Shown here one piece after another: positions 53,631 through 64,000 of a DNA stretch of 64,000 bases. The stretch is from Streptococcus parapneumoniae (GTDB lineage: Bacteria > Bacillota > Bacilli > Lactobacillales > Streptococcaceae), in contig NZ_AP026968.1 in the NCBI RefSeq assembly GCF_037076355.1, positions 1,876,501 to 1,940,500 of the forward strand. Direction: 5' to 3'. A program made the translations under genes and the position numbers. Every line of letters begins with the position of its first letter. Positions within the stretch are counted from its first letter, which is position 1. The notes below the pieces were generated by a model, which searched no databases, was not told the origin of the DNA, and saw only the letters and a program-made list of their open reading frames with translations.

Positions 53631-54812
53631 TTATTTCACAACAGAAACATTTCCTGTCTTACTATCGATTTTAACAGTTTGACCGTAGAAACCGTCAATT
53701 TCTTTATTAAGATAATCTGAAATTCCTGTTGGCAATCGTTTCATTTTAAGAATTTCACCAGATTGGTCTGCATAAACAAGAATATGATAGTGATGAGAAC
53801 TTGGTCTATCATCAATCAATGCGAGATAGCCTGTTTTTAGTTTGCCATTAGCTCCATCTAAATAGTATAGTTTATTGTTATTGATTGTAAAGCTGGTAGC
53901 CCCAAGACGAAGGCGTGCACCTGGATTTTCTAGATAGACATCATTGCCAACTTTTTTAACCTCTGAATAGGTGGTCATTTCTGGTAAATTTGTTACGCGA
54001 CGACCATCTGCCCCAAAGTAATACCTGTTTGGTAAGTTTTGGAAATTCTTTATAACAGCTTTAGGATCAATTTCCTGTCCTTGATCTTTATTATCTATTA
54101 AAGCCAACATCGTATTGGAAACATAATCCCCATATTTATTAGAAAACTTTTTAAACTCTGGTTTGATATACCAGGCATTCTTTTCAACAATGACTCCATC
54201 TTTTGTATAAATAAGGTGATAATCATAACCATCAGACAAAGTAACAATATTTGTGATAATTGTATCATCCGCTTGAGATTGTTCAACCTGACTTGGGAGT
54301 TTGGTTAACAGATAACCATCCTTACCAATGACATAACTTTTCCCATCACTGGCTGGAACAGCTCTGTCTGCGACCATAGCACCTGATTTTTCAAAGTAAG
54401 ACCATTGACCATTTGCAGTCGCCCATCCTGTTGCCATAGCGCCACTGTCTTTGAGGTAATACCATGTAGCCCCTTCTTTGTACCAACCTGTACGTATGGC
54501 GCCACTATCTGCTAGGGAGTACCATGTGCCATCTTCCTTGTACCAGCCAGTACGCATAGCACCACTATCTGCTAGTGAATACCAGGTATCCCCATCTTTG
54601 AGCCAGCCTGTCTGCATTTTACCAGAACCGTCGAAGTGGTACCATGAGCCAGCATTTTGTACCCATTTATCCTTAGCTAGACTGCCATCTTGAGAAAGAT
54701 TCCAGTCAGCACCATTTTTAACCCAAGTATCTGCAGCCTGTGCTTGATTGATAGACAAAAGTAGACCAGCACCTACAAGCAAACCAAGTGTTAGTAGTTT
54801 AGATTTTTTCAT
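53631..54812 (-). CDS. Second choline-binding surface protein, paralogue of 51291-52475
   Basis: A 393-residue secreted protein with the same layout: signal peptide MKKSKLLTLGLLVGAGLLLS, about six choline-binding repeats and the same unrecognised C-terminal domain (WYIKPEFKKFSNKYG, FQNLPNRYYFGADGRRVTNL). The N-terminal half is almost identical to the paralogue. The region just after the repeats differs and is longer (LLTKLPSQVEQSQADDTIIT). I chose the ATG at 54812 because the Shine-Dalgarno GGAGG lies eight bases before it; the ATG two codons upstream would be only two bases away, and a further extension has no good start. Confidence 0.88.
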   Translation of the reverse strand: MKKSKLLTLGLLVGAGLLLSINQAQAADTWVKNGADWNLSQDGSLAKDKWVQNAGSWYHFDGSGKMQTGWLKDGDTWYSLADSGAMRTGWYKEDGTWYSLADSGAIRTGWYKEGATWYYLKDSGAMATGWATANGQWSYFEKSGAMVADRAVPASDGKSYVIGKDGYLLTKLPSQVEQSQADDTIITNIVTLSDGYDYHLIYTKDGVIVEKNAWYIKPEFKKFSNKYGDYVSNTMLALIDNKDQGQEIDPKAVIKNFQNLPNRYYFGADGRRVTNLPEMTTYSEVKKVGNDVYLENPGARLRLGATSFTINNNKLYYLDGANGKLKTGYLALIDDRPSSHHYHILVYADQSGEILKMKRLPTGISDYLNKEIDGFYGQTVKIDSKTGNVSVVK

Positions 54813-55089
54813 AGCCATTTCCTCCACGAATTAAAACTGTGAGATAGAGTTAGTTTAACCATATTTTTATAGCACTCTTAAAGAGATGAAATACAAATCC
54901 TATTTTTGCTAAACTTGTTCGGAAACTATTTTATAAACACTATATTATTTTATCTATTTCTAACTCTATTTTACTCCCCTATAAAATGAATGTCAACAAA
55001 TAACATAAAGACATTGTGAAAAAAATATTTTATTGTGCTGGAGATACTTGCTCGCTTCTTTGATACTAAGGTCAGCTACTAAAAATTCT

Positions 55090-56037
55090 TTACTCTGCCA
55101 AAAAGTTCTGAATGGCTGGTATGGCAATTTTACTAAAATTCTCATCAATACGATGACTTCCACCTTCTACTGTAACCAGTTTAGCATTTGGAATTCTTTG
55201 ACTCGCATCTACTGAATATTGGTAGGGAGCAGTTGTATCATTGGTTCCATGTACAATTAGAGTAGGAGCCGTGATCTTCCTCTGTACATCTTCAATATCA
55301 ATATCGAGTGCATCTGTCAGATAAATTTTACCCAGCCTAGCATTATGATGTGTCAGACTATCAGGGAGTTGATAAAATGATGGACTTCCAAGATTTTGAT
55401 AAGTTTCCTTCACATCATCAAATAAAACATAAGCTGGGAAAATCAGGCCCAGCTTGTAGATTTGTTCCGGATTAGCAGCTGCATACAGGCTAGCTACTAC
55501 ACCACCCTGACTGACACCTATTATGCTCAGATGTTTCTTATCAACATAACTTTCTGATGTCAGTTTGTATACTACATTCGTTAAGTCTGTTAACTCTGTT
55601 TTAACTGACATACCCAGCATATCTTGACCACCACTTTTAGAATTACGGCTTCCTCCATAATAATCAAAACCATAGACCAAAAAGCCTTGCTTTGCTAACA
55701 ATTGGATATAATCTTTATACATATCAAATGTATTGTTAAAGCCATGTGAGATGACCACTACTGGTAATTTTTTATTTTTATAATCTCTAGGTGCAGTAAT
55801 TTGACCATACAGGTTTTTATCTTCATAAGTAACCGTATATTCCTCGGTAACAATATCTTCTGTCGGAACTAGATGACTCTCTTGTGTTTTAGGTGATTGA
55901 TTTGTTTCTTGACTAGAAGCAGATGAAATACTTTCTTCAACTTGAATACGAGGAGATGTATTCTCTCTACTTTTCCAAAATAAGATTCCTCCTCCTATTA
56001 CAAGACCGATAGCTAAAATGCTTACAATATATCTCAT
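55090..56037 (-). CDS. Membrane-anchored alpha/beta hydrolase
   Basis: A 315-residue protein with an N-terminal membrane anchor (MRYIVSILAIGLVIGGGILF), a Ser/Glu/Gln-rich linker (about 28-60) and an alpha/beta-hydrolase domain facing outward. The nucleophile elbow is GVSQGG, the acid is likely in VHGTNDTTAP and the His in EGGSHRI. The oxyanion-hole motif is SHGFNN. It looks like an esterase or dipeptidyl-peptidase-related hydrolase of the cell surface. Its substrate is not readable from sequence. A BOX repeat separates it from the LiaR-like gene upstream. Confidence 0.85.
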   Translation of the reverse strand: MRYIVSILAIGLVIGGGILFWKSRENTSPRIQVEESISSASSQETNQSPKTQESHLVPTEDIVTEEYTVTYEDKNLYGQITAPRDYKNKKLPVVVISHGFNNTFDMYKDYIQLLAKQGFLVYGFDYYGGSRNSKSGGQDMLGMSVKTELTDLTNVVYKLTSESYVDKKHLSIIGVSQGGVVASLYAAANPEQIYKLGLIFPAYVLFDDVKETYQNLGSPSFYQLPDSLTHHNARLGKIYLTDALDIDIEDVQRKITAPTLIVHGTNDTTAPYQYSVDASQRIPNAKLVTVEGGSHRIDENFSKIAIPAIQNFLAE

Positions 56038-56066
56038 AGATTTTCCTTTTTATCATTTTTTTAATT

Positions 56067-56172
56067 TATACTCAATGAAAATCAAAGAGCAAACTAGGAA
56101 GCTAGCCGCAGGCTGTACTTGAGTACGGCAAGGTGAAGCTGACGTGGTTTGAAGAGATTTTCGAAAAGTATT
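56067..56172 (-). repeat. BOX element between the hydrolase and the response regulator
   Basis: About 106 bp, opposite in orientation to and nearly the same as the copy at 4907-5012, including GCAGGCTGTACTTGAGTACG in the middle. It lies directly behind the response regulator gene. Confidence 0.85.
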
Positions 56173-56184
56173 AATGTGCTAGTA

Positions 56185-56817
56185 TTAAAAATCCTCATGC
56201 CCCACCAAGTGGTGCTGAAAGGCATAGACCGCAGCTTGTGTGCGATCACTGACCTCAAGTTTGGCAAGAATGTTAGACACGTGCGTCTTGACCGTCTTGA
56301 GAGAGATAAAAAGTTCGTCTGCGATACGCTGATTTTCATAGCCCTTGGCAATGAGTTGGAGTACATCTCGCTCACGCGCAGTCAGGTCCTCATGTAGTTC
56401 TATGTGATTGCGGTGGTATTCGACCTTCTTGCTGACCTCTTGTTCAATAGCCAGCTCGCCAGCAGCCACCTTACGGACGGCATGGAGCAGTTCGTCTGCA
56501 CTAGAAGTCTTGAGCATATAGCCTTTGGCACCAGCATTCAAAACCGGCATTATTTTTTCATTGTCCAAGTAAGAAGTCACAATCAAAATCTTGGCTTCAG
56601 GCCATTCTTTGAGGATGGCCAAAGTCGCGTCAATTCCATTCATTTCGGGCATGACGATATCCATGACAATAACATCTGGACGCAATTTCAAGGCTAAGTC
56701 AATACCCTGAAACCCGTTGGACGCTTCCCCTACAACTTCTACATCATCTTGGAGGTCAAAGTAGCTTTTCAAGCCCAATCGGACCATTTCATGGTCATCT
56801 ACTAGTAAAATTTTCAT
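56185..56817 (-). CDS. liaR: LiaR/VraR-like response regulator
   Basis: A 210-residue NarL-type regulator of the envelope-stress system that reacts to cell-wall antibiotics (TCS03 in pneumococcus). The receiver domain has the phosphoryl Asp in DVIVMDIVMPEMNG; the C-terminus has a LuxR helix-turn-helix, LTARERDVLQLIAKGYENQR with LKTVKTHVSNIL. The start is the ATG at 56817 (MKILLVDDHEMVRLG), preceded by AAAGGAGTG; the longer frame upstream overlaps the kinase end and has no support. It starts 14 bases after the kinase stop. Confidence 0.92.
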   Translation of the reverse strand: MKILLVDDHEMVRLGLKSYFDLQDDVEVVGEASNGFQGIDLALKLRPDVIVMDIVMPEMNGIDATLAILKEWPEAKILIVTSYLDNEKIMPVLNAGAKGYMLKTSSADELLHAVRKVAAGELAIEQEVSKKVEYHRNHIELHEDLTARERDVLQLIAKGYENQRIADELFISLKTVKTHVSNILAKLEVSDRTQAAVYAFQHHLVGHEDF

Positions 56818-56830
56818 CTTCACTCCTTTA

Positions 56831-57826
56831 TCATTCCTTATCGAGCAGGGGAATACGGATATCAACTGCCAGCCCTTGCTTGGGAGCTGTTAATAACTGA
56901 ACTGTCCCTGCCATATCTTCAACCCGCTCCTTGATATTGCGAAGTCCATAACTTAAGTCGTCTAAGCTCCCCAACTGGAAACCAATCCCATTGTCCACCA
57001 CCTTCAGCTGTACTTCAACATCTGTCTGATAGAGATAGACATCCAAACAAGAGGCCTGGGCATGGCGGAGGGTATTGCTAATCAACTCCTGCAAAATGCG
57101 GAAGATATGCTCCTCAATCTTCTTGGGCAATTTCGTCATATTCTGCTTGAGACTAACCTTGAGATCACTCTTGTCCTCAAGCTCTTTTAGGAGAATTTGA
57201 ATCCCTTCTATCAAGCTCTTCTGCTCCAGTTCAATTGGTCGCAAGTGCAGGAGCAAGACCCGCAAATCCTTCTGGGCTGTTTCTAAAATAGCTGTGACAC
57301 TCTGCAACTGGGTCTGCATCTTTTCTCTATCCAATTTCAAAGCCTGCTGACTAACGCCTGACAAAATCATGTGAGCCGCAAACAACTCCTGACTGACTGT
57401 ATCGTGCAAATCCCGAGCAATCCGCTTCCGTTCCTTTTCTATAATCTCCTCTTCCTGAGCAAGACTCTGATTTTCAGCCTTTTGAAGAGCTTCTGTTAAA
57501 AGGTTAAGTTTACCTGACAAGGACTTGAAACTGGCATCCAAATCTGGATCTGAAACTTGAACCACTTCTTGCCCTGCCAACAAACGCTTGAGATTAGTCT
57601 GCATTTTTCTTAGAGAAAGTTCTTCAATACCTCGCCAAAATAAGGCTAAGAAACAGGTCATGGACATACTGAACACCAACAACAAAAAGACAAATTTTTC
57701 TGTTTTTTCGACATCATGCAAGAAAATAGACCAGTCAAAATCAAGGATTTCCAACAAGCTGTGGGAGAAAAATAAGACAAACAGGAAGGAGGTAATGGCA
57801 ATGATTACATAAGCTTGTTTTTTCAT
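56831..57826 (-). CDS. liaS: LiaS/VraS-like sensor histidine kinase
   Basis: A 331-residue kinase with two membrane helices near the N-terminus (about 5-25 and 45-65) and a very short outside loop, so it senses inside the membrane as intramembrane-sensing kinases do. The HisKA_3 motif is IARDLHDTVSQELFAAH with the phosphoryl His; the ATPase part shows ISNTLRHAQA and VDNGIGF. Its start overlaps the liaF-like stop by four bases (ATGA). Confidence 0.92.
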   Translation of the reverse strand: MKKQAYVIIAITSFLFVLFFSHSLLEILDFDWSIFLHDVEKTEKFVFLLLVFSMSMTCFLALFWRGIEELSLRKMQTNLKRLLAGQEVVQVSDPDLDASFKSLSGKLNLLTEALQKAENQSLAQEEEIIEKERKRIARDLHDTVSQELFAAHMILSGVSQQALKLDREKMQTQLQSVTAILETAQKDLRVLLLHLRPIELEQKSLIEGIQILLKELEDKSDLKVSLKQNMTKLPKKIEEHIFRILQELISNTLRHAQASCLDVYLYQTDVEVQLKVVDNGIGFQLGSLDDLSYGLRNIKERVEDMAGTVQLLTAPKQGLAVDIRIPLLDKE

Positions 57827-58521
57827 CCTCTGACCACCTCAACATCCCCAATCATAGTAGTCAAGAAAATCTTGACGCTCTTGTTACTCTTGAGATAGTC
57901 TCTTGTTTCTTGATGATAGTGTTCATTGCGGAGTGCTCTCTTAGGCTGGTTGAAAAAAGTCAAATCCCCATAAAGAGAATTAACACTGAGACTGACTTCT
58001 ACATCTACAGGCACAATGATTTTGGTCGTCCCTACCATCTTTCTGAGGATAATGACATTATCATGATTGGTTAGAATCACCCTCTCCAAATGAATGGTGT
58101 CCTTACCCATGAGGCGAAAGAGATTGATATCATCAAACTGGCAAGTCTGGTAGCTTGAAAAATGATGGAGATTTCCAAACCAACGATTTTTCTCCTTCTT
58201 AACCGTTACCACCTCTTCAAAAACCAAATTGGTCTGCTCTTTTTCCTGGTTCATCATCGGATAAAGAAGAAAGAGGCTATAGATGACCGCAACAAAAATA
58301 GCTAGAATCACAAAAGGATTGAGCATGACGATGAAAAAGAAGAGAATGGTTGCCACCACTAAAAGAAGATTATTCCCCTCTTTACCAGTGTAATAGCGAA
58401 TCAAAAGCAAAAAGAGGAATAAAATCAGCAGAAAACGCGAAAAATGCTCTGAAACCATCAAAATCAGAGCTCCTGTCAAAAGACAGGCTTCGATAAATAA
58501 AAAGATTTTAAATTTTCTCAT
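57823..58521 (-). CDS. liaF: LiaF-like regulator of the envelope-stress system
   Basis: LiaF keeps LiaS switched off in the absence of stress. The 232-residue protein has an N-terminal membrane part of about four helices and a C-terminal beta-rich domain (with LHHFSSYQTCQFDDINLFRL, TIHLERVILTNHDNVIILRK) of the cell-wall-active antibiotic response family. The gene order liaF-liaS-liaR is the standard one, and the liaF/liaS overlap indicates one operon. Confidence 0.88.
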   Translation of the reverse strand: MRKFKIFLFIEACLLTGALILMVSEHFSRFLLILFLFLLLIRYYTGKEGNNLLLVVATILFFFIVMLNPFVILAIFVAVIYSLFLLYPMMNQEKEQTNLVFEEVVTVKKEKNRWFGNLHHFSSYQTCQFDDINLFRLMGKDTIHLERVILTNHDNVIILRKMVGTTKIIVPVDVEVSLSVNSLYGDLTFFNQPKRALRNEHYHQETRDYLKSNKSVKIFLTTMIGDVEVVRG

Positions 58522-58583
58522 AGGTTCATCCTCTCCCTTTTATTTTATCACAATTCAAAAAAGTCACCTCAGTCTGAGGATGG

Positions 58584-60585
<2,002 letters not shown>

Positions 60586-60599
<14 letters not shown>

Positions 60600-61539
60600 C
60601 TTGGCTCAAATCCTTTGTTTTTGACACGATCAGGCGATAACGTTGACCGAAGATTTCTGATAAATGCTCCAAGTCTTTCTCCTGACAGAGGACCTTGACA
60701 TTGGGACCAGCATCCATGGTAAAGTAGCAGGCTTCCCCTTGCTCACGAAGTTGACGAACAAAGTCTATGGCCTCATAAGAGGCATCGGTCAGATAAGAAA
60801 AGGCTGGTGATGCTGTTTTGGTCGTAGCATGCATAGCCAGGGCATTTTTCTCCGTTAACTCCCCAACCTTGGCAAAGTCATTTTCCTTGAGGTAAACCAG
60901 CATATCCTGATAATCCTTCTCAGACTGACGCACCCAGTCCTCAAAGGTCGTCGAGGTTTCCACACAAAGTTTCATCCCGTCACGGCTAGAGATTGGTTTT
61001 TTCTTATCCTCTAGCACCAACATCATCATAGCTAGTTTCAAGTCTGTCTCTACAGGGTAAATTTCTCCACTATCCTTGTCCCAGGCACCGAGTGGTCCAT
61101 AAAAACTCCGAGAAGAAGAGCCTGAGGCAAACTTAGCCTCCTGTGCCAACTGGTTCCGAGTCAATCCAAGCTTGAAATAAGCATTGCAAGCCTTGACCAA
61201 GGCAGACAAACCACTAGAACTTGAGGACAGGCCCGCTGCCGTAGGCATATTGTTTTGAGTGTCAATACGAACAAAGCCCTCCCCAGCTGGACGGTAACGG
61301 TCAATAATCTTGCTCATCTTGGCATGCTCTGCCTCATTTTGTAACTGACCATTGATATAAAAGGCATCAGTCATCGCATCCGTCGGTAAAGATGACAAAG
61401 TCGTCTCCGTATACATATTCTCCAAAGTCAGAGAAATACTGCTAGTAGCAGGTACCATCTCTTTTTCTTTTTTCTTTCCCCAATATTTGATAATAGCAAT
61501 ATTTGCGTAGGAACGTACTGTTACAGGCTCTCTATCCAT
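60586..61539 (-). CDS. mvaD: Diphosphomevalonate decarboxylase
   Basis: It converts mevalonate diphosphate to isopentenyl diphosphate with ATP. The 317-residue GHMP-family protein has ANIAIIKYWGKKKEKEMVPA, the loop MPTAAGLSSSSSGLSALV and FTMDAGPNVKVL, all typical of the enzyme. Overlaps of 19 and 14 bases with its neighbours show a tightly coupled operon. Confidence 0.96.
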
Positions 61540-62399
61540 GTCTGAACAGCTCCTTTCTCTTCTAATCTTTCCGCTAGTTCTTGAGCTTGAATCAAATTGG
61601 TTGCCAAGGCTATGATACAGCCTCCAAGCCCACCACCGCTCATCTTGGCACCCAGAGCACCATAACTAAGAGCCGTTTCAACCAAAGAGTCTGCCTCAGG
61701 GCTACTGACACCAATTTCTTTTAAATGTAAATGCGCTTGACTGAGGATTTGTCCCAGTCCTTCAGCATCTTTTCGTGTAATTGCTTCTTCCGCATGCTGG
61801 GTCAATTCTCCCAAGGCATGCAAAAATGGTAGGGCGTCTTTCCCCTTACTTTGAACCACTTGGATGGCTTCACGAGTTTGACCATAAACACCCGTATCGG
61901 CAATCACCAAATAGGCGGATAGAGCCATCTCAAGCTCTGTAAATCCTACGCTCTTGATAAAGCGAATAGGCTGGTCACTGAGACAGGTCTTAGCATCCAA
62001 ACCACTTGGATTCATATGGGCAATCATCTCAGCCCGATTAACCAAGATTTCTAGTACATCATGAGGCAGTTCTGCTTGATAGTAGTCAAAAACCGCACGA
62101 ATGGCCGCTATGCTGATAGCAGCTGATGAACCCATTCCCCGTTTTTCGGGGATAGCCGAGTCAATCTCACAGCGAATGCAGGCTTCTTTGATTTCCAAAT
62201 ACTCCAGCGAAGCATAAACTGCCATGGACAAGGTATCCTCCTCATAAAGGCGCCAAGGACTCGCTGCAGGAACTACCTTACAAGTCACCTCCACCTCCAA
62301 AAGAGGCAGGGAAATAGCAGGATAACCGTAAACGACCGTATGCTCCCCTATTAAAATAATCTTACTATGTGCCTGACCGACACCAATTTTTTTTGTCAT
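61521..62399 (-). CDS. mvaK1: Mevalonate kinase
   Basis: First kinase of the lower mevalonate pathway; in pneumococcus it is feedback-inhibited by diphosphomevalonate. The 292-residue protein shows GQAHSKIILIGEHTVVYGYP, the phosphate loop KRGMGSSAAISIAAIRAV and KMSGGGLGGCIIAL. It is the first gene of mvaK1-mvaD-mvaK2-fni. A TATAAT is present about 70 bases upstream on the minus strand near the preceding terminator, but I found no good -35. Confidence 0.95.
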   Translation of the reverse strand: MTKKIGVGQAHSKIILIGEHTVVYGYPAISLPLLEVEVTCKVVPAASPWRLYEEDTLSMAVYASLEYLEIKEACIRCEIDSAIPEKRGMGSSAAISIAAIRAVFDYYQAELPHDVLEILVNRAEMIAHMNPSGLDAKTCLSDQPIRFIKSVGFTELEMALSAYLVIADTGVYGQTREAIQVVQSKGKDALPFLHALGELTQHAEEAITRKDAEGLGQILSQAHLHLKEIGVSSPEADSLVETALSYGALGAKMSGGGLGGCIIALATNLIQAQELAERLEEKGAVQTWIESL

Positions 62400-62483
62400 T
62401 TTTTCCTTTTACTAGACGAAAAAGCCGTCTCATTTTTTCATACAAGTATTGCTTCTCTCCTATCTATTTTATTATATTTTCAC

Positions 62484-62517
62484 AAAAAAAGCGATTGTTT
62501 CCTTCACAATCGCTTTT
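62484..62517 (-). terminator. Terminator of the SHIRT-repeat protein gene
   Basis: GCGATTGT (62491-62498) and ACAATCGC (62506-62513) form an 8-bp stem extended by A/T. On the minus strand a run of seven T follows. It isolates the mevalonate operon from the surface-protein gene upstream. Confidence 0.85.
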
Positions 62518-62573
62518 CCCATTATAGGGATATATTTCCATCATTTTATTATTTAAACGATTTCTAGCATATC

Positions 62574-64000
62574 CTATTCTTCTCGTTTTTTAGGAAATAC
62601 CGTCAAAGCACCTAGGAGAGATAAGCCACCTAGAGCTACCAACCATTCATCTTGTTGACTACCTGTCTGAGGTAGTTCATCCCGCTTGTGCACTTCAGTA
62701 CTTCCTTGATCCCAATTCTCTGAAGGAATTGGAATAGGATTTGGGGTTGGTTGCGGTGATGGCTGGGGTGTTGGCTGGGGTGTTGGCTGAGGCTCAGGTT
62801 GAGGTACTGGTTGGGGATTAGGTTGCGGTGATGGCTTAGGCTCCGGTTTTGGTTCTGGCTTAGGCTCCGGTTTTGGTTCTGGCTTAGGCTCCGGTTTTGG
62901 TTCCGGCTTAGGCTCCGGTTTTGGTTCTGGCTTAGGCTCTGGTTTTGGTTCCGGTTGCGGTTCTGGCTTAGGCTCCGGTTTCGGTTCTGGCTTAGGCTCT
63001 GGTTTTGGCTCCGGTTTCGGTTCTGGCTTAGGCTCTGGTTGCGGTTCTGGCTTAGGCTCTGGTTTTGGCTCCGGCTTAGGCTCTGGTTTCGGTTCTGGCT
63101 TAGGCTCTGGCTTTGGTTCCGGTTTAGGCTCTGGCTTAGGCTCCGGTTTTGGTTCTGGTTTAGGCTCTGGTTTTGGTTCCGGCTTAGGCTCCGGTTTTGG
63201 TTCTGGCTTAGGCTCTGGCTTAGGAGTCGGTGCGTTAGCCACGAATACCCATGTTCCTACAAACTCTACATCTGCTTTATTTACTGCTTTATTTTCAGCA
63301 TCGTAGCTCTTAAATACCCATTTCCCATCATTTTCTGTATCAACATACTCTGTTTTTGTTGGTTGAATTGTTGTTACATTTGATTTATCTACATAACGGT
63401 TTTGGTCTGTTGGTTTATAGCCTTCTATTGCTGCTGGCAATGTCTTACCTGGTGTCCCACTTTCAAATTTATATGTTACACCGTATTTATTAGCTTCGAA
63501 CACCCATGTTCCTACAAATTCTACATCTGCTTTATTTACTGCTTTACTTTCTGCATCGTATTTTTTAAATACCCATTTCCCATCATTTTCTGTATCAACA
63601 TACTCTGTTTTTGTTGGTTGAATTGTTGTTACATTTGATTTATCTACATAACGGTTTTGGTCTGTTGGTTTATAGCCTTCTATTGCTTCTGGCAATGTCT
63701 TACCTGGTGTCCCACTTTCAAATTTGTAGGTTACACCGTATTTATTAGCTTCGAATACCCATGTTCCTATAAACTCTACATCTGCTTTATTTACTGCTTT
63801 ATTTTCAACATCGTAGCTCTTGAATACCCATTTCCCATCATTTTCTGTATCAACATACTCTTTAGTTGTTGGCTGAATTGTTGTTACATTTGATTTATCT
63901 ACATAACGGTTTTGGTCTGTTGGTTTATAGCCTTCGATTGCTTCTGGTAATGTCTTACTTGGAGTCCCACTTTCAAATTTATAGGTTACACCGTATTTGT
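62574..64000 (-). CDS. Cell-wall anchored surface protein with SHIRT-type repeats, 5' part beyond the window
   Basis: The frame is open to the right edge, so signal peptide and N-terminal domain are missing. The visible order is: three 85-residue repeats ([18 protein letters not shown] ... KWVFKSYD ... [14 protein letters not shown]), then about 130 residues of PKPEP/PQPEP repeats, a PQP(T/S/N)P region, and the sorting signal LPQTG with a hydrophobic helix and KKREE. The repeats match the SHIRT domain pattern (SGTxGKxLP, W(V/T)F.(G/S)YD, TGTW.F) known from S. gordonii Sgo0707. Sortase would anchor it to peptidoglycan; the proline-rich part would span the wall and the SHIRT rod would project a distal domain. 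Function beyond adhesion is not visible. The frame can be entered at a TTG at 63695, but that lies inside a repeat and is not a real start. Confidence 0.88.
   Translation of the reverse strand, partial: KYGVTYKFESGTPSKTLPEAIEGYKPTDQNRYVDKSNVTTIQPTTKEYVDTENDGKWVFKSYDVENKAVNKADVEFIGTWVFEANKYGVTYKFESGTPGKTLPEAIEGYKPTDQNRYVDKSNVTTIQPTKTEYVDTENDGKWVFKKYDAESKAVNKADVEFVGTWVFEANKYGVTYKFESGTPGKTLPAAIEGYKPTDQNRYVDKSNVTTIQPTKTEYVDTENDGKWVFKSYDAENKAVNKADVEFVGTWVFVANAPTPKPEPKPEPKPEPKPEPKPEPKPEPKPEPKPEPKPEPKPEPKPEPKPEPKPEPKPEPKPEPQPEPKPEPKPEPKPEPKPEPKPEPKPEPQPEPKPEPKPEPKPEPKPEPKPEPKPEPKPEPKPEPKPEPKPSPQPNPQPVPQPEPQPTPQPTPQPSPQPTPNPIPIPSENWDQGSTEVHKRDELPQTGSQQDEWLVALGGLSLLGALTVFPKKREE
62800..63232 (-). repeat. 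Pro-Lys-Glu/Gln short tandem repeat (wall-spanning stalk)
   Basis: Dozens of PKPEP and PQPEP codon blocks based on a 12-base unit like CCAGAGCCTAAG, with some third-base variation. Such a tract readily gains or loses units by slippage, which changes stalk length without breaking the frame as long as whole units change. Confidence 0.9.
63235..64000 (-). repeat. 255-bp SHIRT repeat units, at least three
   Basis: Landmarks recur at an exact distance of 255 bp (for example 63402 and 63657), giving units at about 63235-63489, 63490-63744 and 63745-64000. They are very similar but not identical: E/A at KTLP(E/A)[17 protein letters not shown] versus [15 protein letters not shown] versus GTPGK. The array continues past the right edge. 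Confidence 0.9.

Noticed and set aside
56818..56865. Longer response regulator starting MISVFPCSIR
   Set aside because: It overlaps the end of the kinase gene and adds residues before the receiver domain; the ATG at 56817 has the Shine-Dalgarno.
62955..63383. Plus-strand ORF rich in Arg/Phe/Trp/Leu
   Set aside because: It is the antisense reading of the PKPEP stalk repeat, and its composition is not that of a real protein.
63381..63893. Plus-strand ORFs [10 protein letters not shown]... every 255 bp
   Set aside because: Antisense shadows of the SHIRT repeats.

Overview
The window looks like chromosomal DNA of a mitis-group Streptococcus, most likely S. mitis or a very close relative of S. 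pneumoniae. Four things point there: BOX intergenic repeats, two choline-binding surface proteins, FabK/FabM/FabT-type fatty acid synthesis, and a gene order that (from memory of the pneumococcal chromosome, not a search) follows the mevalonate - LiaFSR-like - cbp - tig - recD2 - lepB - rnhC - mutS2 - serS - lysC - fab segment of S. pneumoniae.

Layout. 1-7581: type II fatty acid synthesis cluster on the minus strand, read fabM, fabT-fabH-acpP, then fabK-fabD-fabG-fabF-accB-fabZ (fabZ runs off the left edge). A FabT-type operator precedes fabK, and a BOX repeat sits between acpP and fabK. 8058-33986: one minus-strand gene of about 26 kb for an 8,642-residue surface protein. It has a YSIRK signal peptide, about 2,500 residues of adhesin-like and Ig/Rib-like modules, and about 37.5 invariant copies of a 153-residue (459 bp) DUF1542-type double module. 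It ends in a Ser/Thr/Asn-rich linker and one membrane helix, without a canonical LPXTG motif. 34293-35186: an HTH-Fic protein whose promoter carries three phased direct repeats. The giant gene and fic lie between lysC and fabM, which I recall as near neighbours in pneumococcus, so they look like an accessory insertion.

35564-38790: lysC, a ManO-like gene and serS, the last under a serine T-box. 38815-41912: a TDT-family transporter, an AhpD-like protein, and an alanine/glycine:Na+ symporter behind a glycine riboswitch. 42255-51069: housekeeping genes for DNA, cell division and secretion (mutS2, cvpA, zapA, rnhC, lepB, recD2, tig). 51291-54812: two paralogous choline-binding proteins around an Rgg/MutR-like regulator. 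55090-58521: a membrane-anchored alpha/beta hydrolase and a LiaFSR-like envelope-stress operon. 58598-62399: the mevalonate operon mvaK1-mvaD-mvaK2-fni with overlapping genes. 62574-64000: the 3' part of a cell-wall protein with SHIRT-type repeats, a long Pro-Lys-Glu stalk and an LPQTG sorting signal, cut by the right edge.

The most striking content is the giant repeat protein: its size, the lack of variation among its repeats, its unusual C-terminus with a helical module on each side of the membrane, and its leader with an eight-base homopolymer. Next come the Fic gene with phased operator-like repeats and the SHIRT protein. No CRISPR array, tRNA, rRNA or intact insertion sequence was seen.
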